This document shows positions 38,601 to 51,338 of a stretch of DNA of 64,000 nucleotides, piece by piece. The translations under genes were made by a program, and so were the position numbers. Below the pieces are notes generated by a model, which saw nothing but the letters and a program-made list of their open reading frames with translations, did no database searches and had not been told where the DNA came from. Each line of letters opens with the position of its first letter. Within the stretch, counting starts at the first letter, position 1. The DNA is from Odiellus spinosus (lineage: Eukaryota; Arthropoda; Arachnida; Opiliones; Phalangiidae): positions 11,635,602-11,699,601 of the forward strand of contig OY987227.1 of the NCBI GenBank assembly GCA_963920705.1, written 5' to 3'.

Positions 38601-40595
38601 TTTATTTATTTCCAGTGGCGTCGCTAGGGTTTTTAATATTTTTGGAAGAGGGAGAACTGGACAAATATTTTCATAACAAGCTATACTCGTCCTCATTGTC
38701 CCTTTAATATCACATATCACTCGCGAGGTGGGCTTTCTCCAGTTAAAAGAAATAGCCCGCGAAATGACATAGACAGTTGCAGCCTCAGAAAGTATACTTT
38801 ACTTCGTATAGCAAAACCTCGATAATTTAGGACCACTTAATTCTCGGGTTGCAAATGGCGTATGTATTTGGTATAACGAATGTTCTCATATCATGGAGCG
38901 CTGTTACTCTTTTGGCTAGATTTGCAGCTGACGCGTTTTTCTTCCCCTTTTTCACGCCAGAAAGAACATTTTGGAAGGAATCTATCCTCCCTTAAAGTCT
39001 ATCACTCAAAACCAAGGTTGAAGAACTACTTTTCAACCCTATTAGATTTTACATCGCGTATTCAACCTCCTCAGCTTTAGCTTGTTTTGCAAACTACATT
39101 CGGACAAAACTACAGTAGTGTACCAATCTTAGATTACAGTGAGTAAAAGATACTACACTTCATCGTATCTCGTAAGATACTTAATCAGAGATTTTTGTTA
39201 TCATAGTTTCGAGGGGTATGATAATAGAGGCTGATGCGAATATATACGTTCCCTAATGTTAGGTGGGCTTGCTCCTTTGGTACAGTTACTAGGGTCTGTA
39301 TACAGAAAGAGGGTGCTACGCTTAACTGGCTCCGCGGCAACCGCCAATATCGGCCACACTAAATCCGTTCTCGTTACGGAAACCATTAGCAACCACGCGC
39401 GCCCCTCACTCGCTTTCTATAAGTCGTTAAAGATGTATTTGCGAGCGTGCGGGAAATGTTGTTCTATGATATAGGGCTCAGCTGATTTGAAATAAAAACA
39501 GCAGACTTCTAAAATAGGCTGGATGTTACACATATGGGATGGATGGAACTGAATAAATTCGACATTATCATTATGTTTGGATGTTGATATAGAAAAAATT
39601 ATATATATTAAAGATATTTCAAGGTATATTGATTAGAAATATATTTGTGTAATATTTTTTAAGATAAAGTACTTAGAATCATATTTTAAAACGACGTTCA
39701 TACTTAACTGAGAAAGGTTTCAATTGGAAAATAATTTTGAGGTTAATCTAGAACTATTAACAAAGTAGTCTTAATTATATTAATAAAGAACTTCGTACGA
39801 TTTCTCGATCTCTTTATTCAAGAATCGTGCGATGAACTACAAATACGTTAGGCTAAACTTTAACACAACTAATGACATTTAATCATGCAATACAGCATTG
39901 TAGAAGGTACGCGTTTCTCAACCTCTATTTTAGGAAACCTTTTTAAAAACATTAGATAATTAATTATATTCTTTAATAAAAAATAATGGAACCAACTAAC
40001 CAATGACTAAATCTAAATAACTAAATTATATCCAACATCTAATTTTCTACACAGCTATGTTAACAATGCACCATTTTCAATGCATGCGCTAACAATGCAC
40101 CATCTTTACTATATACCCAATGGTGGAAGGAAGTTCCATAAAAAGAGCAATTGTTCAAGAAGGGAAACGAGCTAGTCTCAATATTAAATTGTCCTCCGCG
40201 CGTCTTTCTAGCCGTAACTGCGTCAACACATCCGTTTCCTATTTTTAGACCCTTATATGGGTTTTGAAAACCACATAGCGAAATAGAAAATATATATAAC
40301 AGAAGCAGCCGCAACATAACACCTTTATCCCAGCTCCCCCGATCAGATATTGGCTATATCGAATCTGCAGTTAGAAGTTTCAACACGTACAATAAGATCC
40401 CTCGTATATTGAAACAAAATAAAGAGAAGGAAGATCTGGTTTATGGCTTTGTACTTACTGAAAACAAAAAATGGTTTACACGCATTGGTTTAGAACATAG
40501 GAACCGCAACAATGTTATTTTGAGCTCGAGCTACGTTATAAGAGTACTGAAAAAGACCTTTTGTATATTGTTCTTTTTTATTTTCTTTTTTGTAG
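35623..40595 (+). other. 5-kb intron within FNIII-1
   Basis: Contains the TTAA element at 38080-38506. The rest is AT-rich without recognisable features. Frames at 36228-36561 and 37195-37467 have no domain. Confidence 0.7.
38080..38506. mobile_element. TTAA-flanked miniature element, GGGAGAATGCAACC family, copy 2
   Basis: Left TTAAAGGGAGAATGCAACCT and matching right end with TTAA at 38503-38506. The interior shares ATCGATTCCTTA, AAATAGGCCTAAATCC and the CATGGAGAT/ATCTCCATGAATCC inverted pair with copies 1 and 3. 427 bp, non-coding. Confidence 0.87.
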
Positions 40596-40760
40596 GAGCG
40601 CCTCATCGGTTGGAAGAAGAATCGGTGGCCCCTTCCCAATCTACGGCTCTACTCAAAGATTTACAACCAGGGACTTCTTACGTCATCCGAGTCCTGGCCG
40701 AAAATGAAATTGGTCGCGGGAGCGCTTCTGAGACCCAACAATTCTCTACCAAGGAAGAAG
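40596..40760 (+). CDS. Dscam: Constant region, FNIII-1 second-half exon
   Basis: 165-nt exon, phase 1 to phase 1, between TTTGTAG and G|GTGAAT. It encodes GAPHRLEEESVAPSQSTALL, then KDLQPGTSYVIRVLAENEIG and RGSASETQQFSTKEE. L-DL-PGT-Y-IRV-AEN-IG-G are the back-half FNIII residues, with the conserved tyrosine. Reading continues open upstream of the acceptor by chance. The splice site is fixed by phase and by the pyrimidine tract. Confidence 0.91.
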
Positions 40761-41945
40761 GTGAATACCTTCCCTACTATTTTTATATACCTTTTACCCT
40801 CTAAGGATTTTCTCACTGTGTGTGCGTATATCCATGGATGACTCATTGGGGTTCGAACTAAGCCTTGGCTTAACGGTCCTTATTATGAGTCAGAATAAAA
40901 TATCGGTACTGATGTACACTCTTGGAAGGGACTAAAATTAGTAATAACCAGTCAAAATAAATCTCCTTTCCAAGGATGCAAAATAGTTATTTTTATCCTG
41001 ATATTTCCAATCCTACAATTTTTTCTGTCACTAATAACTTGGGGACACTCCGATTTCCTGAGTTTGACAGGCGTTGTAAACTTAAGTAGTGCAAAAAGTT
41101 CTAAATTTTGTAGGACCAAGTTCTCAAGTGTAAGCCCCTCTCGATTGAGACTTATGGGTCGAATCTTATCGTATACGAATTGTGAAAAGTTCGATTTTTT
41201 ATATTACGTCACGATTTCCTACCTTTCCTTTCATTAATTCTCCTCACACGCACGTATCTTACATAGAAGGACATCCCCAACTTTTAATAAAAAGAGCTTT
41301 AGGCCTACATATATCTGGAAGGTGAGGTGGTAAACTAGAAATGGCTTTCTACCCCGCCAAGTTCCCAACTTGAGTGGATTTAGGGTTTATCCTTGGGATC
41401 CCCCGCCATATCCCAGAGAGTGCTTTCTTTGGTTTTGATATCAAATTGGTTTTTACAAGCGCGAGAATCTCACCCGCGACACGTTGGCCTTTTTAACGAG
41501 AAAACGACAGATTCACACCCCATCACCCCGCCCTCTAAGTTATAATAAAGGTCAAAGGTTGGCGAGAACAATCTGAACAAATAGGCGACGTTAAGACCTA
41601 ACTAACTGACATTGTGAGGATGGGGACTGAACTGGAAAAGAAACTGAAAGAAAGGCTCCACGCGAAATTGGACGGTAAACAAGATCCAGAATATATTAGT
41701 CTTAGATCTTACACAAAACTAAGAAGTAGAAAACTTCTTTAGTACTTTTCCCAGGTTCCTAGTTAAAGGGATGATGAAATCTAATGTTTATAATGGTCAA
41801 ATTAAGTTTAAATTAGTAACTAAAATATAAAGTTAACCCAAACTATCTGAGATCGTGATTTTAATGAGCTTTACCCTTTCTTTAAGGTTAATCCTTTAAA
41901 GAATAAGTAAATATATATAGATTAGCAGCACGTTTTCAGTGGAGT

Positions 41946-42495
41946 TTAAAGGGTGAATGCAGCCTAATTACAAGTGATTTTTTATCGATTCCTTATCCAT
42001 TTTAATAGTCTTAATCCACCATTAAAAAAATTTACAAACCAATATTAAACTAGAAAAAAACTTACCATCAAAATAGGCTTAGCTGGATTCACGGAGATCC
42101 TAAATTTCTTCGCATTGATGGGTTAGCGACCAATCGAATGTTATTAAAGGCCTAGGATTTCTTCTGCCTGTTACCTGCCTGTTTCACTGGAAGTGGGCTC
42201 ACCTTCTGAGCTTCCCCTTTGGGTAGCAAGGCAAGAGAAAGCCTGGAGGGTGAGTCTGTTTCCAGGGTGACAGGCAGAAATAATCCTAGGCCTTTAAGGC
42301 CTTAACGACGGGCCTTTTCTCATTGGTCGCTGATCCATCAAGGCGAAGAAGTTCGGGATTCCATGAATCCAGCTAAGCCTATTTCGACGGTAAAATAATT
42401 TCTAGTTTAATATTTGTTTGTACAAATTTTTACGACTGGATTAGGCCTATTTAAACGCTAAGGAATCGATTAAAATACATTGCATTCTCCCTTTC
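41946..42495. mobile_element. TTAA-flanked miniature element, GGGAGAATGCAACC family, copy 3, with nested insertion
   Basis: Left end TTAAAGGGTGAATGCAGCCT, right end complementary (TGCATTCTCCCTTTCAA), with the right TTAA mutated. Shares GGCTTAGCTGGATTCA and the ACCAAT/ATTGGT inner arms with copies 1 and 2. It is longer than they are because another element is inserted at 42144-42297. Confidence 0.85.
42144..42297. mobile_element. Nested 154-bp foldback element flanked by TTAA
   Basis: TTAAAGGCCTAGGATT at the left and its complement at the right. The arms continue through TTCTGCCTGT for about 65 bp. TTAA lies at 42144-42147 and 42294-42297. Sequence outside resumes the host element (CGACCAATCG on the left, CATTGGTCGCTG on the right). 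Confidence 0.83.
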
Positions 42496-44558
42496 AACTT
42501 CACTGAAAACGAGCAAAATGTGGAAACGGAGGATTGGTGATGGGGGAATTGAAAGGAAACGTAATGCATTTCTTTTTCTTTCTTTTTTAAATAAAAAGGT
42601 ATGCTGGTAGTATTTCTCCAAAATTCTCTCCCCATTTCTTATTTCCGTTTTCTCTCTTTTTCTGCTCTTTTGAGAAAATAAAAAAAAATACCAAAGGGTT
42701 CCTTTACATCCATGGATGTCCGATAATAACTTTTCTTTTAGGAGAACTGATACTATCGGCAACGCTATATATAGTGCCTATAGTAGTATCCCAAAATGCC
42801 ATTTCCCCCCTCGGGCGCCGAATATTTTGCTAGAAATTGCCAAGAAAAAAAGGAAGAAACATACAGTTACTCCCATTTATTATCAGAAATGGGGAAAATC
42901 TTTCAAATTCCCTAAAAAGAAATCTTTGCTATAGCTCCACGAGTATAATCGGGTTATTTGTTGCAAAGAAGAAAGGCTTAGAATTTATTTGCAAAAATCG
43001 ATTTGAATTTTTGGAAGTATAGTTTGGCAAAATACATGTAGTGAAATAATCCAGGCGCATGATTCATTCGCTGTGTTATACTTTAGATTATGTTTGAATA
43101 TTATAGAAAACATTAAGATGGTCGCGGAAGAACTTATATTTACAAGTAACAAGTATTTTAGATTACAATGACATAGGGAAAAGTGGTTTAGAAGGTCAAG
43201 AAACCCTGAAAGATAAGATCTGTTAAATGGTCAATGACTCCAGAATAAATCATTTATCTGGTCAAGCACTCTAGAAATAATCGGTTTTGATGATTAAGGA
43301 TACAATAATGTGGTTAACATATATATTACCTTTTTTTATGATAATCTAAACAAATTCTTTCTCAAGTTCCTGACCATTTAAACTGATTATTTTTCGAGTT
43401 TTTGACCATCTAAATCGATTTTATCTGGAGTTCCTTCACCGTCTTGACATAATTATTTCATGGTCATAGAAATGTCACACTGTCAGAATTCTGGACTTTG
43501 AGGGACTTAAAACGTGTCAAAATTGAATCAGTTCGATATCAAACGCGAATATAGATCCCTGGCACCTAATAAAAAAAATTCTACTTAATAGAGTCCTATA
43601 TTACGAATCACCCTGAGAATACATTACATTCAAAGCTATTCTAAATCTCTATTACACCAAACCATACACAAAATATAGGAGAAGTAGTCATCTTGGGTAT
43701 TGAAACCTGAGTCAGAATAGTTGCGGATCATTGTGACTTTTTTCTTCTCGTTCATCGAGTCACCGTTCATTATCTTATAGAAACAACAGAGTGAAAGGCG
43801 AGGGGTAGGAAGAAATCGTACGATGATGTCTTTACGGGTATCTCCATCTCCCCGCCTTTCGCTATATTACCTCCAAGATATTAAACTTAAAGGAAAGACG
43901 TCCAGGAAGAGGAGAGAAAGATTTCTACATCCTCTTTCTTTTGTAATTCAATTTCGCACGTCGTTTTCCCTCTTGAGGGACCAAGTAAGATGGTGAAGGG
44001 AAAAGGAGGGTGAAAGTTTTTAATCGCATTAGTTTGTAGTAAAGAGAATTCTGGCGCGAGATTGGCCCGACCCTTCTTGGAGTTTCCTATAATATAGATC
44101 GTCGGTTCCAAGGCGTTTTGGTCCCCTCTCAAAATATCGATCGAAATCTAACTCGCTGATGCAAAGCAAATAAAAGCCTGAGCTAGATTTCCTCTCCTAG
44201 CTCTCATCGAGTCTCCTAAAAACCTAACTGCCGTTTTTATTATATAATTATTTTTATCGGAGTCCACGCACTAACTGACTTGACTGAGAGGGAAAATACT
44301 TAGCAAGCGGACTCTCAGACGACGTGTGTGACTCACAGTTGTTAGCGGCTAGTCACGCTAAACTTCCGTATATAGTTTAGGGGGTCGGGCATTCATGGTC
44401 AAGTGAATAAGAAGAAAACGTAATTGAAATACTTTGGGTGTAGTCGGTTCCATTATAAGGGAATAGAATATTGATACGTTGGTAAATTTCAAGATAAAAT
44501 TAGACATGAATATTTATCATGAGTGCCAAATATTTCCATAAATGGCAAAATATAGCGG

Positions 44559-44735
44559 TTATATGACCAATTTAGGCCGTTTTGTGAGCAATTGAGGCCG
44601 TTTTAAGACCAATTAAGGCCGTTTTAAAACCAATTAAGGCCGTTTTATAACCAATTAAGGGCGTTTTAAGATCAATTAAGGCCGTTGTAAGACCAATTAA
44701 GGCCGTTTAAGACCAATAAAGGCCGTTATATGACC
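44559..44735. repeat. 21-bp tandem repeat, about 8 degenerate copies
   Basis: Unit close to GACCAATTAAGGCCGTTTTA plus A, with indels between copies. Confidence 0.9.
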
Positions 44736-47321
44736 ACTTAGAGGAAATTATGAATGAGTATGGTCATTCAGGGTTTATTATGACCAGTTAAATCGAGGGA
44801 ACTTAAAGAAAATATACTAATATATTTTGGCTTCATATATTTAACTGGAATCAAATATAAAATACAAATCGGTACATTAAATTTTAGACCAGCACGATTC
44901 TCGTACAATTCCGGTACCACACCCCGCTCGCGTTATGTTTCCCACCCCCTCACCAAATACTTTATTAATCAGTACTTCCTTTTTACCCTAAGCATGCTCT
45001 CGTAACTCATTTCCCTCTTGTACACATATCCAAACTTCCCTTCATTATTAACGAGAACCGAACTTGAGTAATAAAGAATCTTTAAAGAAGAAAATCGTTG
45101 AAAATTTAAATTTATCCACGAGAGAACGAGGGAGTGAGCGCGCGCGCGTGCGTACGATCGATAATATCCTACGTACAACCATAAAGAGTTCCTTGGCCTT
45201 CGGTTGCCACGATGGCCAGCCAGCAACAGGGTGTACCAGAAACCTAGCTACCCTATAGGCTCGCGAGGTTAAACATTTTCGGGTTCAATCTAGAGGAGTG
45301 AAGGTCCGGGGAAGACTTCCGTTTCTATTCTTTATTTCCTCTTTTTTTCCCGCCTTCTTAGCGAGGCAACGAAGTATTCTTAGGGGAAAGTGAAATAGAG
45401 GGTACTCGTACGTAACAAAATCAGTTGAACTTATCGTTTGTAAACGTTGCTTCAAAAACGGTCGAAGTCGATCCTACGTCTCTAACCCTCCACTATCCTT
45501 CCTACCCTCGGGGAGTTTCCGAATCGAAATGGCCTCGTAAAGAGACAGAGCGCGAAAAAAAGAGGGTAGAAAGTTATGACCGTGGTTTATCCTACAATTC
45601 AGGGTTATCTCGGTAGCCATGGGTGCCTCCCTTTAATAATGATAGTAAGTTAAATTGACGTGACGTTGGTACTATACCAAGTTCCAAACATTGGTAGTTA
45701 AGTCCAAGTTTAGTTAGCAACACGTACGAAGTTATAAGACGTTTGGATCTTTTTGGTATTGGGTTTCAAGGCGTAAAAGACTGCAATGAAAGCGAGCGAA
45801 TGAAAGGCAGGGAACATAATCGTGGTTTAAGTATCAATATTTTTTCGAATCAGAAGATTTGACTAAGGAAAAAAATCATTTTATGGTATTTATCTTAGTA
45901 TACAGTAAGATTTCACGGTGAAAAATTACTACCACAATTTGATTCTTCATAAAAACGATAAAAAAAAGCAAGGGTAAAATATTTGTCTTCTTTTCATAGT
46001 AAAATTTCAGGTTAAAAATAAAACAATAAAATTCGAAGCCAAACTTTATTCGCGATGAGATTGTACCTCATCTCATAGCCAAAGCTAGGAATATAAAAAT
46101 TCAAGGAAATTTATTTTTTATATCAAACAGCTTTGAACGCAGTAAAAACTCAAGTTGAAAATTAGGAACGAACGCCTATATCAGTAGAAAAAAAAATCTC
46201 AATAAAATTCGTACTCAAATTGATTCTAAATAAAGTACTTTTCTAGACAATTTCGTTTCCAAAGCCCATAAATTTGGATAAACAGTAATAAAAAAATTGT
46301 AACAAAAAAACATCAATAGTAAAAATTCAAGGATTCAAGTAAATCCGATGAGATTATAGTGAATGCAAGGAACATTCTTTCGCAATGTTTTCAAGATGAT
46401 TAAATTTTATTAGTTCTCTTACAATCTATTTCCATTGGGCGATTTTCTTTGCGGATACAATTTCTCAAAAGTCGCGGCAAAGCGGAATTGTTGCTTTAGA
46501 TCTATTTTTATTAGCATGTAAGTTTTCACCGGGCAGCAACAAATACTTAAGCCTTGGTATCGTGAAATCAACTTAAGTGAATGACTAAATTAGCTTACAC
46601 TAAATTAATTGTTTAAATATTCGCATATACAATTAATAAAATTGAACCCATAATCATATCATTTTAAAATAATGATAATTTACAGTAACGTGTACATGTG
46701 CACGTCTTGTTGCCCTCGCCCAATGGAAACCGGGTATCCGTAGTAAAATTTTACCAAGTCTTATCATACTACTATTCTGTTGCAATTTGGGTCAGGACTA
46801 ACTTCAGGAAAGAACGAAGGAACATGGATATAAAACCCTCTTACTATTTTTAATGTCTATCTTCCTCCCAATAGAATATAACATGGTTAGGCCTTATCAT
46901 ATATCCTTTATACAAGAGAAAAGGGGGTTCTGCCCCGTATGTATGTTATATAATATATTATGTAAGCCTATCCCAACGACTCCTACGCTTTTTTACTACA
47001 TACAAGTCTAGTCTATATTTAGACGACATAAGATCGTGTTTTTGTCACCGGATATGCCCAATATATTCGTTTTTAGCGTAAGGACATGAAAAAAGTTTAC
47101 GACCAGACGAGACCAATTTCCTGTACATATAGCTTCATTCTTTACACATTCCCTAATTAGAAATCTAATCACACCCTTACCATACTTCCATCAGGCTGAA
47201 AGCTACAATAATGTCTAGAAATTGCAGAATCATTTAAACTTCGTTTTTTATTTAAGTTAATTAAATGATCGGGTCACGCTTAAGTTGGGTTTTAATTTGA
47301 CTTCTTCCCGGTTTATTTTAG

Positions 47322-47392
47322 AGCCCGAGGGAGCTCCCACAGATGTCTGGGTGGAGGCCAGAGGCGCCGGCGCTCTCAGGGTCAAATGGAAG
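47322..47392 (+). CDS. Dscam: Constant region, FNIII-2 first short exon
   Basis: 71-nt exon, phase 1 in, phase 0 out, between TATTTTAG and AAG|GTAATA. It encodes EPEGAPTDVWVEARGAGALR then VKWK. EPEGAP-DV-VEA-GA--LRV-WK is the typical start of the second Dscam FNIII, with the core tryptophan. It is too short to be called by ORF length. Confidence 0.9.
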
Positions 47393-48534
47393 GTAATAAA
47401 CATAATTTTAATTCATTTTCTTTTTACACACCCTTACTATAAACGTAATATTGTTAAGAGCAGTCACGCTATTGTTATAAAAACTACGTATTATTAAAGA
47501 GGAATACGAATATAACATGTTTAATAACCCGGGTTTTTAAACAAAAGGATGAGATATCATTTCCTCCTTTTGTCTATAAGTCCTTAAGATGTTTATAGCT
47601 TGTTTTAAATGGACACTTCAAAGAAATTACTACTTATATTTGATTACCTGTCGTTTATGGTGGAATTCATAAAAAAAAGCAAATAAATTTAGTAAAGACA
47701 AATGCATTGCAGTCTAACGCAACTAAAATTTCGTTCAATATTGAATGTCATTGCGGTCAGTGAGGATAGTTTTTTTTATCAGTCATTCATTTGACGTTTA
47801 TGAATTCCATAATTAAAGGCTTAACAAAAAACGGGACTCAAATTATTAGGCTTAGCATCTAACGTAAATAATGGCAGATAATAATATATCATGGTTGAAG
47901 TGCTGATTCGCGGTAAATTGTCTTACTTTGCTTGTTCTAAGACTGAACTACGCTAGATCGTGCAATCTAATTGGTTAAGCAGCCCGATAGGCCGAAGTAC
48001 ACTGATCAGGCATAATTAAGGGGGATTGTCTGATCTAAATGAAAAAAGAAAAAACTTCCCAGTTTAGAATTTTAATATTTTGATTGATTGGTGCTTAGGC
48101 TTAGCAAGGATTTTCAATGAGTACTCGATTTGTACAGAATACTCTAAATTTATAATCTTAAAGAGATGATTGGGGAAAAGCAATACGCTGATGGGAGGGG
48201 GGTCAAAATAGTTGCAAGATATACCACACCTAACTTTCATATGTGATATTACTGGACTGTTCGTTTCACATACCCTTTAAATTGAAACTTTGGGTGAAAG
48301 AGCAAGAAGAATCAATTTCTTTCAACAATTGTTCGAGTGTGCTGTTGAGGATTAGGGAAGCAATCTCAAAATAGGATCTCACGTTAGACACGTAGACGAG
48401 AAAAAGAAGAAGAGAAAAAAAAAAAACAATCACTGAAAGCAAATTGCAACTTTATCAAAAAAAAAAATCTTTGTCTTTTTCTTTGTCTCTGACGCTCGTT
48501 CGTGACCTTATACTGAACTGTAAACGCCACGCAG
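47393..48534 (+). other. Intron within FNIII-2
   Basis: 1.14 kb, GTAATA donor. The acceptor CACGCAG has a weak local pyrimidine tract; a better T-rich tract lies about 45 nt upstream. No other feature. Confidence 0.75.
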
Positions 48535-48772
48535 CCACCGCCTAAAGACCAATGGAACGGACAGTTAAAGGGCTACTATATCGGATACAAAGTGCAAGGA
48601 TCCGTCGAACCTTTCGCCTACAAGACCGTCGATTTTGGCGAAACCTTGGAGGAAGAATACGCCCTAACGGCTCTGCTCAAGTCTACCGCTTACACCGTCG
48701 TCGTCAAGGCCTTCAACAACGCAGGAAGTGGGCCATCTTCGCAGGAAGTCTCCGCAACTACTCCCGATACAG
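48535..48772 (+). CDS. Dscam: Constant region, FNIII-2 second exon
   Basis: 238-nt exon, phase 0 in, phase 1 out at G|GTAAGA. It encodes PPPKDQWNGQLKGYYIGYKV, then YALTALLKSTAYTVVVKAFN and NAGSGPSSQEVSATTPDT. PP--WNG-L-GYYIGY and L-T-Y-V-V-AFN-AGSGP-S are the body of Dscam FNIII-2. It is the last exon recognised in the window and joins a missing FNIII-3 exon in phase 1. Confidence 0.93.
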
Positions 48773-50039
48773 GTAAGAAGTTCGATTCTATTGACGTTTT
48801 CTTTTGGGGAAAATATTTTTTCAGTCATGAATTACTAATATCGGAAGGTCAAGGTTTTCGGTTTTCATTCCTCCATATGGTTACAATAACTAACGGCATT
48901 AGTATTTACAGCTGTTCTGTGATAAAATCACTCACATAGAGCGATGGCAACTGTAGCTCTTTATGTCTAGCAACTTTTTCCCGCGCCAAAACGCAGGAGG
49001 GGCGATAGAGTTGAGCTTTTTGGGAATTGTAGTTATGGTTTTATAAAGTGTAAGCTTAACGCCCGATATGTAAAGGATTATAGGGTTGGATTTCTTGAAC
49101 CATACACATGTATTCATAATCCTATATTACACTCCATGGGATTAGTGAAAAAATATATAACCCATTGCTAAAACGCAAAGTATGTCAGTTCTAATTCTTG
49201 CAGTTGAAAAAGCCAAATATTTCATATCTAAGAAGTTTAATATTGTATATCAATCCGCCTTATCTTTTCTCATCTTGCTAACTCTTCCTGAACAGTAGTG
49301 TATTTAAAGTCTCTAGTACGAACGTAGCTATAAGTCCACCCTATGTTGGGTTTGAGGCAATAAAGCGAAAGGCAGGAATGAAGAGATATCCTTAATGACA
49401 TCATTACCCGTATCTCTTACTCCCTAATTTCCATTCTTTATTGTCTCTAAGCCAGTGAATGGTAATACTATTAAGGCCGTGGATCTATCTTTTATTTCTT
49501 CCGAAAGTTGAGGTACTTTTTTAACTGCACGAGGAAACGTTCCAGCAACGGAACGACAATAAAACGGTCCATTTCGCGAGATTAGGGACCTTTCACAATT
49601 TAAAGGGATATAACTATACTATCTCGCTCTAGCTTCTCCCTTTTTTTATGGATTGGAAAGAAGCGTTTTAAATTAGCTGAAACGTTTAATGAACCATCCT
49701 CCGAAATCGACTTCCATAAATTTTTCGGGCCATACGCGAGGCGGAACCCTAATTTTATAAAGCACTCGCAGACTTTTAGACAGATAGTGCAAGGCGGTTC
49801 CCACGCGCAAATAACTGGACACTTTAAAACAAATGGACTTGATCGGATAGGCGGGGTCAATTTGCTTTAAAAAGAAAAGGGTGGGGTTATTAACCACTTT
49901 GAATGACCGTAACGGATTTTTTCCTTGACCATGTAAGGCGTTTTTTATGGATATTTATTAGAACGAAATATTTAAAAACATATTGTTAATTAGTTCCGCC
50001 TTGGACTATTATTATAATTGATTAAGATTAATAACAAAA

Positions 50040-50440
50040 CATGGCGTTTAAAAGCGTCCTCTAGCGGCAAACAGTGGCAAAAGTAGGAACTAACAAAGCA
50101 AAGGTCCAGGTAAATGTACCGGCAGATTCTGATTCGAGACACTCTAGCGGCCGCAGACGGTGTAAATAGTGAAATCGGAAGCGCCACTCTTGGGGAGTCG
50201 TGGGTAAGACAATATAGCCAGGCGCGGCCCGCCTAAATTCCATCCCTCTCTCCTGACTCAAAATATCGAGGAAGAGTCCAAATCACTCGAGCTAGACAGG
50301 GGTGATGACTTTTTTGGCTTGTTTGAAGTGCTGGGCTAGTACGTTTACCTGGCCCTTTATTGATAGTATTAAGCTAGTATGGGTGGTTGTTTACTTTTAA
50401 AATGGAACAAAATGATGGACTTTTGATATCGGTCATTGGA
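50040..50440. repeat. Dispersed repeat, copy A
   Basis: Matches 52865-53170 in the same orientation through GTAAATGTACCGGCAGATTC, CTAGCGGCCGCAG, GGAAGCGCCACTCTT, AAGACAATATAGCCA and GGAAGAGTCCAAATCA. Its first 60 bp (GGCGTTTAAAAGCGTCCTCT) also match 27413-27480. GC-rich for the region. The size would suit a SINE, but no tRNA-like head was identified. Confidence 0.7.
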
Positions 50441-51338
50441 GATTCGATTAAATCAATCAAACTGACTCCCTAGCTTGTCTATAGTTAGTAATTCCAGAAT
50501 GTAACCTTGCTTAGAGTAAAAAATTCGATACCTGGTTTTTTCGGTGTACAATTTTCCTCTACGCGATATTTTAGAGCAGTATAAATGGCTCACCTAAGTC
50601 AAGCACCAAAATATTTCAAAAACAAAAATTCATGGGCGTTGAACTAAAATTTGACTAAATGTACAAGATCCGCCTTTAAGGCATTCTATCGATTAAGAAA
50701 ACGACGTACGCGTGCCTTCTTACTAACTACATAGTTTTTTGGGCAAGCGTGTAGAAACTTTACCGTCATCCTTATATCATGAAACACCTGAAAATTTTTC
50801 TTCCCTGACTAAATATCATTACTCAAATCCTGATGGCACGCGAAAGCCGACCGCCTTAAAACGCGAAAGATAAAGTCTCTTAATGACCTGTCCTAGACAG
50901 AAGACTTTTTATATATATCCAGCAACGATACCCTTACGTCAATACAACCTAAAGTAATTTTACACGGTGAGGAGAGTGGGAATATGAGCCATATAACACT
51001 GCCAAAACAATCTGACGCTGTATATGTTTTTTATCCCCCTTTCATACGTTTTTAATTGTTGGGTGTTGCGCCTTATTGGAAAGTATCTTAGAAAACTATT
51101 TTCATTTCTTGGAGGGTAACACCCTTTTAAAGTATATGCTGTACTAAGGCTGAAAACTATGCAATAATCATAGTTATAATTGAACATATTTCAAGATCAG
51201 ATTGCAATATAGCGGAAACATAAGCGGATTAATACACAATTTTAAAACGTATAATAATGAAAGTAGTTTTGGTAAATTGGTATCGAACAAAGAAAATGCA
51301 AACTCGTGATCATTAAAGAACGATATTTGGAAAATTCT

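Larger units (their letters stand above)
40761..47321 (+). other. 6.6-kb intron, FNIII-1 to FNIII-2
   Basis: Contains the nested pair of TTAA elements (41946-42495, inner 42144-42297) and a 21-bp tandem repeat (44559-44735). No exon seen. Frames near 42450-42760, 43887-44132 and 44969-45258 carry no domain. Confidence 0.7.
401..48772 (+). other. Dscam: Dscam-like gene with tandem 5' cassettes (partial at both ends)
   Basis: Overall gene model. Two alternative N-terminal cassettes (upstream: 401-682, 4137-4256, 4948-5118; downstream: 6384-6468, 6968-7255, 20696-20815, 25663-25830) precede one set of constant exons (26307-26454, 32942-33096, 35491-35622, 40596-40760, 47322-47392, 48535-48772). 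The cassette-2 route reads 1570 nt open, about 523 residues: signal peptide 1-28, Ig1 29-125, Ig2 125-221, Ig3 221-322, FNIII-1 322-421, FNIII-2 421-524. The Ig domains resemble Dscam Ig7, Ig8 and Ig9, and FNIII follows directly, as in the shortened Dscam family of chelicerates. That family makes homophilic cell-adhesion receptors whose diversity comes from the choice of 5' cassette. Domains and splice sites are seen directly; isoform choice and adhesion role are inferred from the family. The 3' exons are outside the window. Confidence 0.85.

Noticed and set aside
40409-40804. 131-codon frame spanning the FNIII-1b exon
   Set aside because: The part before 40596 is intron read-through. The acceptor and phase place the exon at 40596-40760.
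48508-48530. TGAACTGTAAAC near the FNIII-2b acceptor, identical to part of the 17-bp minisatellite
   Set aside because: A single 12-base match in AT-rich DNA is plausible by chance and no second unit is present.
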